A stretch of DNA of 64,000 nucleotides from Paenibacillus bouchesdurhonensis (GTDB lineage: Bacteria > Bacillota > Bacilli > Paenibacillales > Paenibacillaceae). Each line of letters starts with the position of its first letter. Position 1 is the stretch's first letter. A program made the translations under genes and the position numbers. The notes below the pieces were generated by a model that had not been told where the DNA came from, did not search any database, and was given only the letters and a program-made list of their open reading frames with translations. Below, piece after piece: positions 34,144-42,900 of the stretch. The stretch covers positions 2,535,466 to 2,599,465 of the forward strand of contig NZ_LT732548.1 of the NCBI RefSeq assembly GCF_900155685.1. The letters run 5' to 3'.

Positions 34144-34341
34144 ATGGATCAAATGAAGGTAACTTACGAAGTGATGCTTGGCCTTGCTGCGGAGATGATA
34201 TGGGATGAAGCTCTGCGTAAACATCGTTCCGAGCAAATTTACAGTGAAATTGATTCCGCTTTGGCCAAGGGTGACGAGGAAGCTTTTCGAGCTTTGACAG
34301 AAGAGCTGAAGGCGCTGGAGGACTTGAAGGAATGCCGCTGA
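34144..34341 (+). CDS. IDEAL-domain protein
   Basis: A 65-residue protein made almost wholly of an IDEAL domain: the helix DEALRKHRSEQIYSEIDSALAKGDEEAF, cited as RSEQIYSEIDSALAKGDEE, matches the family signature. In B. subtilis an IDEAL domain forms the end of YpiB, which lies just before ypiF-qcrABC; here only that part is present, in the same place. Function is unknown. ATG 34144 follows TTGGAGGTG. The terminator stem begins inside the last codons. Confidence 0.82.
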   Translation: MDQMKVTYEVMLGLAAEMIWDEALRKHRSEQIYSEIDSALAKGDEEAFRALTEELKALEDLKECR

Positions 34342-34355
34342 CGGCATTCCTTTTT
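34329..34355 (+). terminator. Intrinsic terminator overlapping the end of the IDEAL gene
   Basis: Perfect 9-bp stem GGAATGCCG / CGGCATTCC (34329-34337, 34342-34350), CTGA loop containing the stop, then TTTTTC. Confidence 0.92.
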
Positions 34356-34420
34356 CTTCGTTCTTTTAATTCATGGCATCCCTGTATATAATGTTTACAG
34401 AATTAAGGAAGGGGATAATT

Positions 34421-34843
34421 ATGAAATTCAGTGAAATAGAAGCAGACACATGGGAAGAATTGCGTCCGTATTTAGACACATGCCTTATACCGGTTACTGG
34501 GCTAAGCGGGAGCGAGCAGCCCTATGAAGTAACGGCAGCGTTGGAGAGATTGAGAGACGTGATGGACTGGATCGAGCTACCTTTCAAAGGTAGAGTAGTT
34601 ACTTATCCTTCTTTTCAATATGGTAGGGAAAATATTTTGTCGCAAATAAATGAAATATGTCATAATGTCAAGTTATCCGGATTTGCCTATATTATTGTCG
34701 TATCTGCTGATATGAACCTGCCTTCGGAAAGGATTACGAATGCCGATCTAATCGTTGACCCAAGCTGGGTTGAGGGGATTGGCAGCCAGGAAGCGGGAGC
34801 CGTCTTGGGAAGGCAAATTCAACAAATGTGGATAGAGAGCTAA
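34421..34843 (+). CDS. ypiF: YpiF-like protein (DUF2487)
   Basis: A 140-residue soluble protein of unknown function. The start MKFSEIEADTWEELRPYLDT and the LPVTGLSG-like stretch (here IPVTGLSGSEQP) fit the DUF2487/YpiF family, and it lies directly before qcrA as in B. subtilis. No motif suggests catalysis. ATG 34421 follows AAGGAAGGGG; the open frame reaches 34373 without a ribosome site. Confidence 0.78.
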   Translation: MKFSEIEADTWEELRPYLDTCLIPVTGLSGSEQPYEVTAALERLRDVMDWIELPFKGRVVTYPSFQYGRENILSQINEICHNVKLSGFAYIIVVSADMNLPSERITNADLIVDPSWVEGIGSQEAGAVLGRQIQQMWIES

Positions 34844-34852
34844 AAATGCTAA

Positions 34853-34949
34853 TTGTGACAAATTATCAACATTTTATAGACTCCTTAAGCGTCGGGAGCG
34901 TAAAAAGACGACGGATATTCTTGACGCTCTCAGAACCCTAATATATTAT
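34853..34949 (+). promoter_or_regulatory. qcrABC promoter region
   Basis: TTGACG (34921-34926) and TATTAT (34944-34949) at 17 bp form a good sigma-A promoter 81 bp before qcrA. Upstream, TTGTGA at 34853-34858 followed by AATTATCAACA resembles half of a Rex or ResD site. GAGCGT (34896-34901) faces ACGCTC (34924-34929), the latter overlapping the -35. Confidence 0.6.
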
Positions 34950-35029
34950 TAATATGTCTTACCAAAACATGTGATATTTATCATTGAAACGGGAGAGAGA
35001 ATTGGCTTGCAAAGGGGGTTGAAGAGAGT

Positions 35030-35572
35030 ATGAGCATTCATAACGACGAGCATGAATCATCGCATAAACCGCCTACACGTAAGGAAATGTCCCGTCGGCA
35101 GTTTCTTACATATACGCTGGGAGGCGCTACCGCTTTCATGGTAGGGGGTGCAGCGCTGCCAATGGTACGTTTTGCTGTAGATCCGATTCTGCAGAAGAAA
35201 GGCGAGGGCACTTTTGTTAAGGTGGTTGAAGCCAGTAAGATAACCAATGAACCGCAGGAGTTCACGTTCGAACTGCAGCAGCAGGATGGCTGGTACTTGA
35301 GTACAGCGTCACTCGTCGCTTGGATCCGCAAAGATGACAGCGGCAAAATTTATGCGCTTTCACCGATCTGTAAGCATTTGGGTTGTACGGTCGGCTGGAA
35401 TAGCAACGCGAATTTCCCTGACGAGTATCATTGTCCTTGTCATGGCGCGCACTATACGAAAGAAGGCAAGCAGTTGGCTGTTGCATCCGCTCCGCTTGAC
35501 GAATACAAAGTCATGCTGAAGGATGATTGGGTCTATTTGGGAGATATCATCCCGAATAGTATCGTGAAATAA
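35030..35572 (+). CDS. qcrA: Menaquinol:cytochrome c reductase, Rieske iron-sulfur subunit
   Basis: Rieske subunit of the bc-type complex oxidising menaquinol. The 180-residue protein starts with a twin-arginine-like signal anchor (SRRQFL at residues 21-26, then a hydrophobic helix) and carries the cluster boxes CKHLGC (Cys114, His116, Cys119) and CPCHG (Cys135, Cys137, His138). ATG 35030 follows AAGGGGGTTGAAGAG. First gene of qcrABC. Confidence 0.96.
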   Translation: MSIHNDEHESSHKPPTRKEMSRRQFLTYTLGGATAFMVGGAALPMVRFAVDPILQKKGEGTFVKVVEASKITNEPQEFTFELQQQDGWYLSTASLVAWIRKDDSGKIYALSPICKHLGCTVGWNSNANFPDEYHCPCHGAHYTKEGKQLAVASAPLDEYKVMLKDDWVYLGDIIPNSIVK

Positions 35573-35588
35573 GGAGGCGTAGATTCGG

Positions 35589-36260
35589 ATGTTTAAAAAT
35601 GTGTACAACTGGATTGATGAACGTCTTGATATCACGCCGATTTGGAGAGATGTTGCAGACCATGAGGTTCCGGAGCACGTTAACCCTGCGCATCATTTCT
35701 CCGCTTTCGTGTACTGTTTCGGCGGCTTGACGTTCTTTATTACTGTAATCCAGATTCTGTCGGGAATGTTCCTTACAATGTATTACGTTCCTGATATTAT
35801 TAATGCTTATGCCAGTGTCGAGTATTTGCAGACTCAGGTCGCATTCGGCCAAATCGTCCGCGGTATGCATCACTGGGGAGCAAGCTTGGTTATCGTCATG
35901 ATGTTCCTCCACACCCTGCGTGTATTCTTCACAGGCTCGTATAAAGCGCCGCGGGAGATGAACTGGGTTGTGGGCATGCTCATATTCTTCGTCATGATCG
36001 GACTTGGTCTGACCGGATATCTGCTGCCATGGGACAACAAAGCCTATTTCGCAACAAAAGTTACATTGGAAATTGCTAACTCTGTACCTGTTCTCGGACC
36101 TGTCATCAAAGAACTGCTTCAAGGCGGTTCCATTGTAGGGGCTGAGACGCTTACTCGGTTCTTCGCTATTCACGTGTTCTTCCTTCCGGCCGTGCTGCTT
36201 ATCCTTCTGGTAGGACACTTTATTATGATCCGCAGACAGGGTATTTCCGGTCCGCTATAA
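35589..36260 (+). CDS. qcrB: Menaquinol:cytochrome c reductase, cytochrome b subunit
   Basis: A 223-residue membrane protein equivalent to cytochrome b6 with four spans and the haem histidines in HHWGASLVIVMMFLHTLRVF (cited as HHWGAS and FLHTLRVF) and near AIHVFFLP and LVGHFIMIRRQG. A Cys near the second quinone site, seen in b6-type proteins, is found only at position YCFGGL. ATG 35589 follows AAGGAGG. The Qo-side half of a full cytochrome b is supplied by QcrC. Confidence 0.96.
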   Translation: MFKNVYNWIDERLDITPIWRDVADHEVPEHVNPAHHFSAFVYCFGGLTFFITVIQILSGMFLTMYYVPDIINAYASVEYLQTQVAFGQIVRGMHHWGASLVIVMMFLHTLRVFFTGSYKAPREMNWVVGMLIFFVMIGLGLTGYLLPWDNKAYFATKVTLEIANSVPVLGPVIKELLQGGSIVGAETLTRFFAIHVFFLPAVLLILLVGHFIMIRRQGISGPL

Positions 36261-36282
36261 AATTGAGAAGGGAGGCATTAAC

Positions 36283-37155
36283 ATGGCTAACGTAGACAAA
36301 TCGAAGGAAAAAGTCGTATTTGTCGGCGATTCGCGCGTACGAAAGGGCAACGGATTTATCACTCCTCCCGATTATACGGCATATCCAGGCAAATCGGAGG
36401 CATTTATTCCGAACTTTTTGTTAAAAGAATGGATGGTTGGCGTAGTTGTACTTGTTGGCTTCCTAGTACTAACCATTTCGGAGCCAGCGCCGCTCGGTTA
36501 TCCAGCCAACCCAAGCGCGTCGGTCATCCCGATGCCGGACTGGTACTTCCTGTTCCTCTATCAGTACTTGAAGTATCCGTACGCTTCAGGAGATTGGGTA
36601 GTACTTGGAACATTGGGTATTCCCGGCGTAGCTTTTGGCGGCTTAATGCTCGCTCCGTTTCTGGATCGGGGGAAGGAACGCCGCTTCTATCGCCGTCCGA
36701 TTGCTTCCTCGTTGATGTTCCTGTCTCTTGCAGCGGTCGTTTACTTGACGAACGTAGCCTGGACGCATTACAAGCATGAGCTTGAAGCGTCGGGAGCGCA
36801 GCCTGAGCACATTCAACGCGAAGAAGAGGCTAGGGAGAAACGGGAACAAGGCTTGCCTACCTCAAATGCGGTAAGGCAAAAAGAAGTTGCCATTGTAGAT
36901 AAGGACGATCCTGCCATGGAATTCTACAAGAAGGCGACCTGTATCAACTGCCACGCCGCTGATTTGAAGGGAACAGCCGCTCCTTCATTGCGCGGGATCG
37001 GAGACAAGCATAGCAAGGATGAGATCCTAACAATCATCAAAGATGGATACAAGTCGATGCCGCCGATGTATGATGCTGCTACTACTGCGGGTCTTACGGA
37101 TGAGGATATCGACCACTTGGCTGAATGGCTTGCGAAACAAAAAGCCGAGCAGTAA
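36283..37155 (+). CDS. qcrC: Menaquinol:cytochrome c reductase, cytochrome b/c subunit
   Basis: A fusion of a subunit IV-like domain (three spans, residues about 45-160, with the PDWYFLFLYQYLKY motif) to a C-terminal cytochrome c domain. The haem c site is CINCH (Cys220, Cys223, His224), with a Met ligand likely in KSMPPMY. The linker is charged (EEEAREKREQG). ATG 36283 follows GGGAGG. This two-part QcrC is characteristic of the Bacillus-type menaquinol complex. Confidence 0.96.
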   Translation: MANVDKSKEKVVFVGDSRVRKGNGFITPPDYTAYPGKSEAFIPNFLLKEWMVGVVVLVGFLVLTISEPAPLGYPANPSASVIPMPDWYFLFLYQYLKYPYASGDWVVLGTLGIPGVAFGGLMLAPFLDRGKERRFYRRPIASSLMFLSLAAVVYLTNVAWTHYKHELEASGAQPEHIQREEEAREKREQGLPTSNAVRQKEVAIVDKDDPAMEFYKKATCINCHAADLKGTAAPSLRGIGDKHSKDEILTIIKDGYKSMPPMYDAATTAGLTDEDIDHLAEWLAKQKAEQ

Positions 37156-37164
37156 AATAGATAT

Positions 37165-37210
37165 GAAACAAAAACCTGATCGTTATTATGCGATCAGGTT
37201 TTTGTTTCAT
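37165..37210 (+). terminator. Strong intrinsic terminator after qcrABC
   Basis: Arms at 37165-37182 and 37191-37208 pair over about 18 bp (core ACCTGATCG / CGATCAGGT), with a short AT loop and T-rich 3' arm. The A-rich left arm means it could also work on the other strand. Confidence 0.92.
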
Positions 37211-37256
37211 GGAATCCAGGGTTGCCAAGCGAAACCAAGGTATGGAAGGGGCATGT

Positions 37257-37886
37257 GTGTTGAGACTGTCTTTGTTATGGAGCCGGGAATTTCTTTCGAG
37301 CCGATTCATATTATGGGCTCTATTTATTAGTAATCTTCTAGGCACGATTTATGGATACATATGGTATGGCGAGCAGCTGCAGGAGACATGGGCCAACTAT
37401 CCGCGTTGGTTAATTCCATTTGTTCCGGACAGCCCGACGGCGAGTCTGTTTTTTACGTTAGCACTGCTATTTCTAATGTTTCCTAACCCCTTATCGAAGT
37501 ATCATAGAGTTCGGACACTAATAGAAGCGCTGGCGGTCGTGACGAGCGTCAAATACGGTGTCTGGGCAGTAAGCATCATATTTGCCGGAGCCTATCAAGG
37601 TAATGCGCTGGTATGGCAGGATTGGATGCTAGTCGCTTCTCATTTAGCTATGGCCGTGGAAGCGTTATTGTTCGTGCGTCTATTTAAATACGGAACGATC
37701 ATGCTGCTTGTAGCTGGCGCCTGGACCTTCCTCAATGACTTCGTGGATTATTCATTTGGCGTATATCCTTGGCTGCCGCAGGTGCTTTGGGATAATGTCG
37801 GCGCAGTTATGATCTTTACCGTAGCGTTAACAGGTGTCAGTATAGTTGCCGGCTGGATTGCAATGAGAGCGGCCCAAAGAATATAA
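37257..37886 (+). CDS. ypjA: YpjA-like membrane protein (DUF1405)
   Basis: A membrane protein of about 209 residues with five or six spans and an NLLGTIYGYIWYGEQLQ segment typical of DUF1405, a family of unknown function placed after qcrC in B. subtilis too. The start is uncertain: GGAAGGGG at 37244-37251 favours GTG 37257 or TTG 37260 over the ATG at 37242, and the frame opens as far back as 37188 inside the qcr terminator, which cannot be coding. A link to the cytochrome complex is suggested only by position. Confidence 0.78.
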   Translation: MLRLSLLWSREFLSSRFILWALFISNLLGTIYGYIWYGEQLQETWANYPRWLIPFVPDSPTASLFFTLALLFLMFPNPLSKYHRVRTLIEALAVVTSVKYGVWAVSIIFAGAYQGNALVWQDWMLVASHLAMAVEALLFVRLFKYGTIMLLVAGAWTFLNDFVDYSFGVYPWLPQVLWDNVGAVMIFTVALTGVSIVAGWIAMRAAQRI

Positions 37887-37944
37887 CTCTGTTCTAACGA
37901 GGGACAGCCTGCCATACCATGATTGGTAAGGGGGGATGTCCGTG

Positions 37945-38838
37945 ATGCGGGGAAAGAATAGACGGGCGCTGCTGGTGCTGTTGTCTGTACTGCTATTTGT
38001 AGGCTGGACTGTACAGCTCCCGGGTATGGTCGCTGCCATGGGAACGGATTCTGCAGTGCTTTCCGCTAAAGAGCGGGATGAGAGATTGAGGAGCTTCGAG
38101 GCGGTGACGGAGCGATTGTACAATGCGATGCAGCAGATGGATACATCTACAGTTCATCGTGAAATGGATCAATTAATTCAGGCGCTGGAGGGGCTCTCTT
38201 TTAAAGGCTTGACATCGGTAGACGGAATTCATGCTTTGGCTGAATGTATTATAGACACGCGCGAGTCGATAAATCGGGTGAAGCTGTCCCCGGAAGCGTG
38301 GATGGAGACCTCTGCGAGGTTAAGATTGGCTGTAAACAGCTTGACGCATAAACAGGATGCCTTGTGGCGGCAATACTACAAAGTGATGTCCAGCAGTTTG
38401 CAGGATATGGGTAAAGCGCGCTCGGGCGGTAACCGAACGGAATTTAAGGAGGCGCTGCAGTCTTTGCAGGCAAATTATGACTTGATCAGACCGGCAGCGA
38501 TTATTCAAAGAGAACCTTGGGATATTCATAAATTCGATTCATGGCTTTCGTATATCGCGCGGGTCGGCAGCGAAGCCTCCTGGGACGAAGCGGCGTTGAA
38601 GGAGGCGATCAACCAGGGAGCTCCGTTGCTGCAGGAGCTGTTCGGGCGCAAGGGTCATGAGCCTGTGTTTATGCCTCTTATCGGCTCAGGAAGCCCATGG
38701 TATTGGAGCGGCCTGATTGGCGGCTGGATTATGCTCGCCCTGACCTATACCGGAATGCGCAAATATCAAGCCGAACAAGCCGTTTCTTCTGTGCGCAGAC
38801 CCAAGGGGAATGGCGGTTTGTTCAACAAGCGAGAATGA
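37945..38838 (+). CDS. ypjB: YpjB-like sporulation protein
   Basis: A 297-residue protein with an N-terminal signal anchor (about 8-27), a long helical outer domain and a C-terminal span (about 255-275, WYWSGLIGGWIMLALTYTG). This two-anchor plan and the place between ypjA and a YitT-family gene fit YpjB, a sporulation-associated protein of unknown biochemical role. GGGGGG ends directly before ATG 37936, so that ATG is too close; GTG 37942 or ATG 37945 is likely. Helical-repeat character is visible but no catalytic motif. Confidence 0.75.
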   Translation: MRGKNRRALLVLLSVLLFVGWTVQLPGMVAAMGTDSAVLSAKERDERLRSFEAVTERLYNAMQQMDTSTVHREMDQLIQALEGLSFKGLTSVDGIHALAECIIDTRESINRVKLSPEAWMETSARLRLAVNSLTHKQDALWRQYYKVMSSSLQDMGKARSGGNRTEFKEALQSLQANYDLIRPAAIIQREPWDIHKFDSWLSYIARVGSEASWDEAALKEAINQGAPLLQELFGRKGHEPVFMPLIGSGSPWYWSGLIGGWIMLALTYTGMRKYQAEQAVSSVRRPKGNGGLFNKRE

Positions 38839-38865
38839 AGCCGCGACTAATGATGATTTTTCCGT

Positions 38866-38903
38866 TTAGCCCTGCCGATGCCAAACAGCAGGGCTAATCC
38901 TCT
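38866..38903 (+). terminator. Hairpin between convergent ypjB and yitT
   Basis: Perfect 10-bp stem TTAGCCCTGC / GCAGGGCTAA (38866-38875, 38888-38897) with a 12-nt loop, then TCCTCTTT on the + strand. It overlaps the last codons of the minus-strand gene. The T tract is modest. Confidence 0.7.
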
Positions 38904-39763
38904 TTAAAACCCTCTCCGTGTACGTCATGAACATCGCTAATAATAATGAAGGCTCTTGGGTCTACGGATTTGGCGATGGTTCGAAGCCGCCTCATCTCCT
39001 GTCTGGACACGACGCAATAAGCCACATGCTTAGCTTGTTTGGAATATGCGCCGACCGCTGGTATTAGCGTGACGCCTCGTTCCATTTCCTTCGTAATGAT
39101 ATCGGCGATTTCAGGGGCGAAGTCGCTAATAATGGTGAATGCCCTGGCTGAATAGGCACCCTCTTGAATGAAGTCGATGACCTTGGAGGCGATGAAGACG
39201 GCAACTAGCGTATACAGTATATTCTCCTCTCGGATATAGAAGAGCGAAAGGCCGATAATGATAACGTCCAGGCTTAGGATAACCTGTCCCATACTCCAGC
39301 CATATTTGCGGCCGAGAATTCTGGCGATGATGTCTGAGCCTCCAGTCGTGCCGCCGAAGCGGAAGACGAGGCCAAGACCCGCTCCAAGCGTAACGCCCGC
39401 GTATAGGGAAGCGAGGATGTAATCATTTTGGGTCGTGAATGGATTGATCCAGCCGGTACGAATCATACTTTCGAACATCCACAGGAAAAAGGACAAGGAA
39501 GCGATGCCCAGACCCGTATAAACGATCGAGCGCCCACCTAATATTTTCCAACCCAATAAAAATAGAGGTATATTCAGCACAAGGTTTGAAATGGAGGGGG
39601 AAATCCCGAACGCATAATTTAGAAGGATGGTTACGCCTGTAACCCCGCCTTCCATCAATTGATTGGGAATAATGAAGTAGAGCAGTCCAAAAGCGTAGAT
39701 CGCCGTTCCAAGCATGATGGGAAGTATCGTGCGCAGATAGCTTGTAAGCTTGAATGTTCTCAT
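38894..39763 (-). CDS. YitT family membrane protein (YpjC-like)
   Basis: The only minus-strand gene with support. The 289-residue product has five to six spans with the repeated YitT pattern (GTAIYAFGLLYFIIPN and GLVFRFGGTTGGSDIIARIL), then a cytosolic DUF2179 domain from about residue 205 (RAFTIISDFAPEIADII). Function is unknown. B. subtilis has a YitT paralogue, ypjC, in this interval, which I recall on the same strand as its neighbours; here it faces them. The start is at 39763 on the minus strand, after an AGGTGAGGG site. Confidence 0.85.
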   Translation of the reverse strand: MRTFKLTSYLRTILPIMLGTAIYAFGLLYFIIPNQLMEGGVTGVTILLNYAFGISPSISNLVLNIPLFLLGWKILGGRSIVYTGLGIASLSFFLWMFESMIRTGWINPFTTQNDYILASLYAGVTLGAGLGLVFRFGGTTGGSDIIARILGRKYGWSMGQVILSLDVIIIGLSLFYIREENILYTLVAVFIASKVIDFIQEGAYSARAFTIISDFAPEIADIITKEMERGVTLIPAVGAYSKQAKHVAYCVVSRQEMRRLRTIAKSVDPRAFIIISDVHDVHGEGFKED

Positions 39764-39942
39764 GAATATCCCTCACCTGTTAAAAATATTGATCGCCTTT
39801 TTTCTGATTTTTCCCTAATTTCAGTAGAAGCCAACTCATATAGTATACCTTTTTATTCGGGGATTAAAAAATGATTTGTTTTCAAAACGTCTTTACGATA
39901 ACATAGGGTTAAAACCTGAGTAAAGACGGGGAGGCCTAGGCA

Positions 39943-40275
39943 TTGCAAGAGAAAACACTATTAGAAATGCAGCGCGAAGTGGACGAATACATATCGCAGT
40001 TTAAGGAAGGCTACTTCAGTCCGCTCAGTATGCTTGCCCGGATGAGTGAAGAGGTTGGTGAACTGGCTCGGGAAGTTAATCATCAATATGGTGAAAAGCC
40101 GAAGAAGCCGGAGGAAGCAGATAATTCCATTGAATTGGAGCTTGGCGATATATTATTCATTACGATTTGTTTTGCTAATTCACTAGGGATCGATTTGACC
40201 GAGGCCCATAATAAGGTGATGCATAAATTTAATACCCGCGATGCGGATCGCTGGACTAAAAAGGACACCGATTAA
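39943..40275 (+). CDS. ypjD: MazG-family nucleotide pyrophosphohydrolase (YpjD-like)
   Basis: A 110-residue all-helical NTP pyrophosphatase with the metal-binding pattern EEVGELAREVN near residues 36-46 and ELELGDILF near 65-73 (the EExxE and ExxD sites). It removes non-canonical nucleotides in general; the substrate here is unknown. TTG 39943 sits 8 bp after GGGGAGG. It starts the ypjD-dapB-mgsA-bsh run and is transcribed divergently from yitT. Confidence 0.92.
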   Translation: MQEKTLLEMQREVDEYISQFKEGYFSPLSMLARMSEEVGELAREVNHQYGEKPKKPEEADNSIELELGDILFITICFANSLGIDLTEAHNKVMHKFNTRDADRWTKKDTD

Positions 40276-40330
40276 CCTGCTTTTTCATATGCTGTAGTAA
40301 TATCAGCCCATAATCGTGGGGGGACAGCAT

Positions 40331-40852
40331 ATGCAGGTTGAACGAAATTTGAAGAAAGCCTATCGCAGCATCTTCGATAATGATTTTGAAGGAGCGATTC
40401 ACTGGTTTGAGCAGGCGCTAGCCGATGGCCCGGACAATGCTGACATTCATTATCGTCTGTCTATTACTTGTGCGCGCAGTGACCGACTGGAGAAGGCAAT
40501 TCATCATGCGCGTTTGGCTGCAACATTGGAGCCCGCCCATCTGGAATATAGATCACATTATGATCGGCTGCAGTCCAAGGAATTGACAGTCATGGCGAAA
40601 AAACAGCTGGAGCAGTCCGATGCTCGTCATAGAGGTTTGATTAAATCCGCGGTTACACTGCTTGAGCGGGCGGTTCACTTAGATCCGCTGTCCGTGATCG
40701 CTCAATTATGGCTTGCGATAGCTTATGGCGAGTTGCAGCAATACTCACTGGCTTTACAGGCGGTTCAGGAAGCTAAGCAGCTTCCTCAGGACGAGGCCAT
40801 TACAAAGCAGCTTCAAAGGTTAGAACAGCGGTTTAAATCCGAGATCAATTAA
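40331..40852 (+). CDS. Tetratricopeptide-repeat protein
   Basis: A 173-residue soluble protein of about four TPR-like helical repeats (for example ALADGPDNADIHYRLSITCARSDRLEKAI, cited as DNADIHYRLSITCARS and AAVHLDP-like GRAVHLDPLSVIAQLWLAIA, here ERAVHLDPLSVIAQLWL). TPRs mediate protein contacts; partner unknown. ATG 40331 follows GGGGGGAC; the frame to 40316 overlaps the ribosome site. It sits between ypjD and dapB, where I recall no equivalent in B. subtilis. Confidence 0.75.
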   Translation: MQVERNLKKAYRSIFDNDFEGAIHWFEQALADGPDNADIHYRLSITCARSDRLEKAIHHARLAATLEPAHLEYRSHYDRLQSKELTVMAKKQLEQSDARHRGLIKSAVTLLERAVHLDPLSVIAQLWLAIAYGELQQYSLALQAVQEAKQLPQDEAITKQLQRLEQRFKSEIN

Positions 40853-40885
40853 TCATCATCCTAGGAAATGTGAGGTAATCATGAA

Positions 40886-41689
40886 ATGACTGAACAAATA
40901 AGAGTAGCTGTTGCTGGAGCAGGCGGCAGAATGGGTAAAGAAGTAATAAAGATGGTTCTGGAAGATCCCGATTTTCGTCTTGTAGCCGCCGTGAACTTAT
41001 CGGATGAAGGCGTAGATGCTGGAGCATTAGTAGGTCTTCCTGCTTGCGGCGTGACATTAAGCAAAGACCTGGAGCTGGCTTTGGTAGAAGGTAAGCCTCA
41101 GGTATTGGTCGATTTTACTACGCCGCAATCGGCGTATTCCAATACGATGCTTGCGATCAAGCACGGGGTACGTCCGGTCATCGGTACGACAGGGTTCACT
41201 CCGGAGCAAATCGAGGATTTGGACAAGCAGTGTCAGGAGCGAGGAATCGGCGGGCTGATAGCTCCAAACTTCTCCATTGGAGCTATTCTAATGATGAAAT
41301 TCGCAGCGCAGGCGGCCAAATACTTTCCTCACCTCGAAATTATTGAATACCACGGGGATCAGAAGCTTGATGCTCCTTCTGGAACCGCGGTGAAGACGGC
41401 GGAGTTGATCGCCATGAACCGCGAGGAATTACGTCAAGGCAATCCGAATGAAGAGGAGACGATTGATGGATCGAGGGGCGGCTATTACAACGGCTTCCGT
41501 ATTCACAGCGTCCGCCTTCCGGGAGTATTTGCCCAACAGGAAGTCATATTCGGAGGATTTGGCCAGACCTTGAAAATTCGCCACGATTCATACGAACGTG
41601 CAGGCTATATGCCGGGGGTTAACCTGGCAATTAAGAAAGTACTTGAATATGAAGGCTTAATCTACGGCTTCGAACATTTTGTGGACTGA
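40886..41689 (+). CDS. dapB: 4-hydroxy-tetrahydrodipicolinate reductase
   Basis: NAD(P)H-dependent reduction step of lysine and meso-diaminopimelate synthesis; the product is also used for spore dipicolinate. The 267-residue protein has the Rossmann GAGGRMGKEV motif, the VLVDFTTPQSA segment, GTTGFTPEQ, APNFSIGAILMMK and the catalytic EYHGDQKLDAPSGTA region. ATG 40886. The order dapB-mgsA-bshB1-bshA-cca-birA is as in B. subtilis. Confidence 0.97.
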   Translation: MTEQIRVAVAGAGGRMGKEVIKMVLEDPDFRLVAAVNLSDEGVDAGALVGLPACGVTLSKDLELALVEGKPQVLVDFTTPQSAYSNTMLAIKHGVRPVIGTTGFTPEQIEDLDKQCQERGIGGLIAPNFSIGAILMMKFAAQAAKYFPHLEIIEYHGDQKLDAPSGTAVKTAELIAMNREELRQGNPNEEETIDGSRGGYYNGFRIHSVRLPGVFAQQEVIFGGFGQTLKIRHDSYERAGYMPGVNLAIKKVLEYEGLIYGFEHFVD

Positions 41690-41722
41690 GATCAGACGCT
41701 GCTCAAAAAGGAGATAACGGAC

Positions 41723-42145
41723 ATGATGAACATCGCATTTATTGCTCACGATCGTAAAAAAGAAGATATCGTTAACTTAGCTATCGCCTATGAACATGTA
41801 TTTAAGGATAAAAAACTGTTCTCCACGGGAACGACAGGCGCGCGGATTATGGAGAGCACGGAGCTGAAAATTCACCGTTTCCTATCCGGCCCACTGGGCG
41901 GCGACCAGCAAATCGGCTCGTTGATCGCCCAAAATGAGATGGATCTCGTTATCTTTTTGCGCGATCCGCTCCTGGCTCAGCCGCATGAGCCGGACATTAC
42001 AGCCCTGCTCCGTCTTTGCGATGTGCATGGCATTCCGGTGGCTACGAATATGGCTACAGCTGAAATACTGATCCGTGCCCTAGATCGGGGCGACTTTGCA
42101 TGGCGTGAACTAGTAGAACAGAACAAGCCGGGATTAACCCAATGA
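41723..42145 (+). CDS. mgsA: Methylglyoxal synthase
   Basis: Converts dihydroxyacetone phosphate to methylglyoxal, a glycolytic overflow route. The 140-residue protein has the start [23 protein letters not shown] (phosphate loop), [15 protein letters not shown] and FLRDPL with the catalytic Asp. ATG 41723 follows AAAGGAG. Its stop overlaps bshB1 by 4 bp; bacillithiol, made by the next genes, detoxifies methylglyoxal, which gives the pairing sense. Confidence 0.96.
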   Translation: MMNIAFIAHDRKKEDIVNLAIAYEHVFKDKKLFSTGTTGARIMESTELKIHRFLSGPLGGDQQIGSLIAQNEMDLVIFLRDPLLAQPHEPDITALLRLCDVHGIPVATNMATAEILIRALDRGDFAWRELVEQNKPGLTQ

Positions 42146-42855
42146 GCATTAAGCTGGATATTCTGGTCATTGGCGCCCATGCCGACGACGCGGAAATCGG
42201 TATGTCCGGTACGATCGCTAAGCAGGCTGCGGCAGGATATAAGGTTGGAATCATTGATTTGACGGAAGCGGAGTTATCGTCCAACGGTAATGTCCAGCTG
42301 CGGCAAGAGGAGGCTGCAGCTGCTTCGCGGGTACTGGGGCTGTCGCATCGGAGCAATCTGGGATTACCGGATCGATCGCTGCATGCCTCGCCTGAGAATA
42401 TTGCTGCTGTAACCGAGGCGATTAGGTCACTGTCGCCGGACATCGTATTTGCTCCATACTGGGAGGATCGTCATCCGGATCATGTCGCAGCGAGCAAGCT
42501 TGTGGAAGAAGCTGTCTTTAATGCCAAGTTGCGCCGGTATATGCCGAATATTTCAGCGATTCCGGCACCCGATTTATATTACTATTTCATCAACGATTGG
42601 AGAACGCCTGATTTGCTTGTTGACGTGACCGCGTTCTATCCGCTGAAAGAACAGGCCTTAGAATGCTACCGCTCACAATTCGGACAGGCCGTTGCTGGAG
42701 AGGATGTGGCTCTTACGCCTTTGAATCAGGGTTATGTGGAGCGGGTTAAAGCGAGGGATGCCTTGCTGGGACAGCGGAAGCTAATACCTTATGCCGAAGG
42801 CTTTGCAGTCAAGTCACCGTATTTAATAGAACTATTCGGATCCAGCAGCACATAA
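42142..42855 (+). CDS. bshB1: Bacillithiol biosynthesis deacetylase BshB1
   Basis: Zinc hydrolase removing the acetyl group from GlcNAc-malate in bacillithiol synthesis. The 237-residue protein belongs to the LmbE/PIG-L family with the metal motif [13 protein letters not shown] near the N-terminus, and [10 protein letters not shown] later. ATG 42142 overlaps mgsA. It is followed by bshA, the preceding enzyme in the pathway. Confidence 0.95.
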   Translation: MSIKLDILVIGAHADDAEIGMSGTIAKQAAAGYKVGIIDLTEAELSSNGNVQLRQEEAAAASRVLGLSHRSNLGLPDRSLHASPENIAAVTEAIRSLSPDIVFAPYWEDRHPDHVAASKLVEEAVFNAKLRRYMPNISAIPAPDLYYYFINDWRTPDLLVDVTAFYPLKEQALECYRSQFGQAVAGEDVALTPLNQGYVERVKARDALLGQRKLIPYAEGFAVKSPYLIELFGSSST

Positions 42856-42900
42856 GTTCAGAAGGTAAGGCACAAGACAATGAAGGAGGTCCCTGACTAT

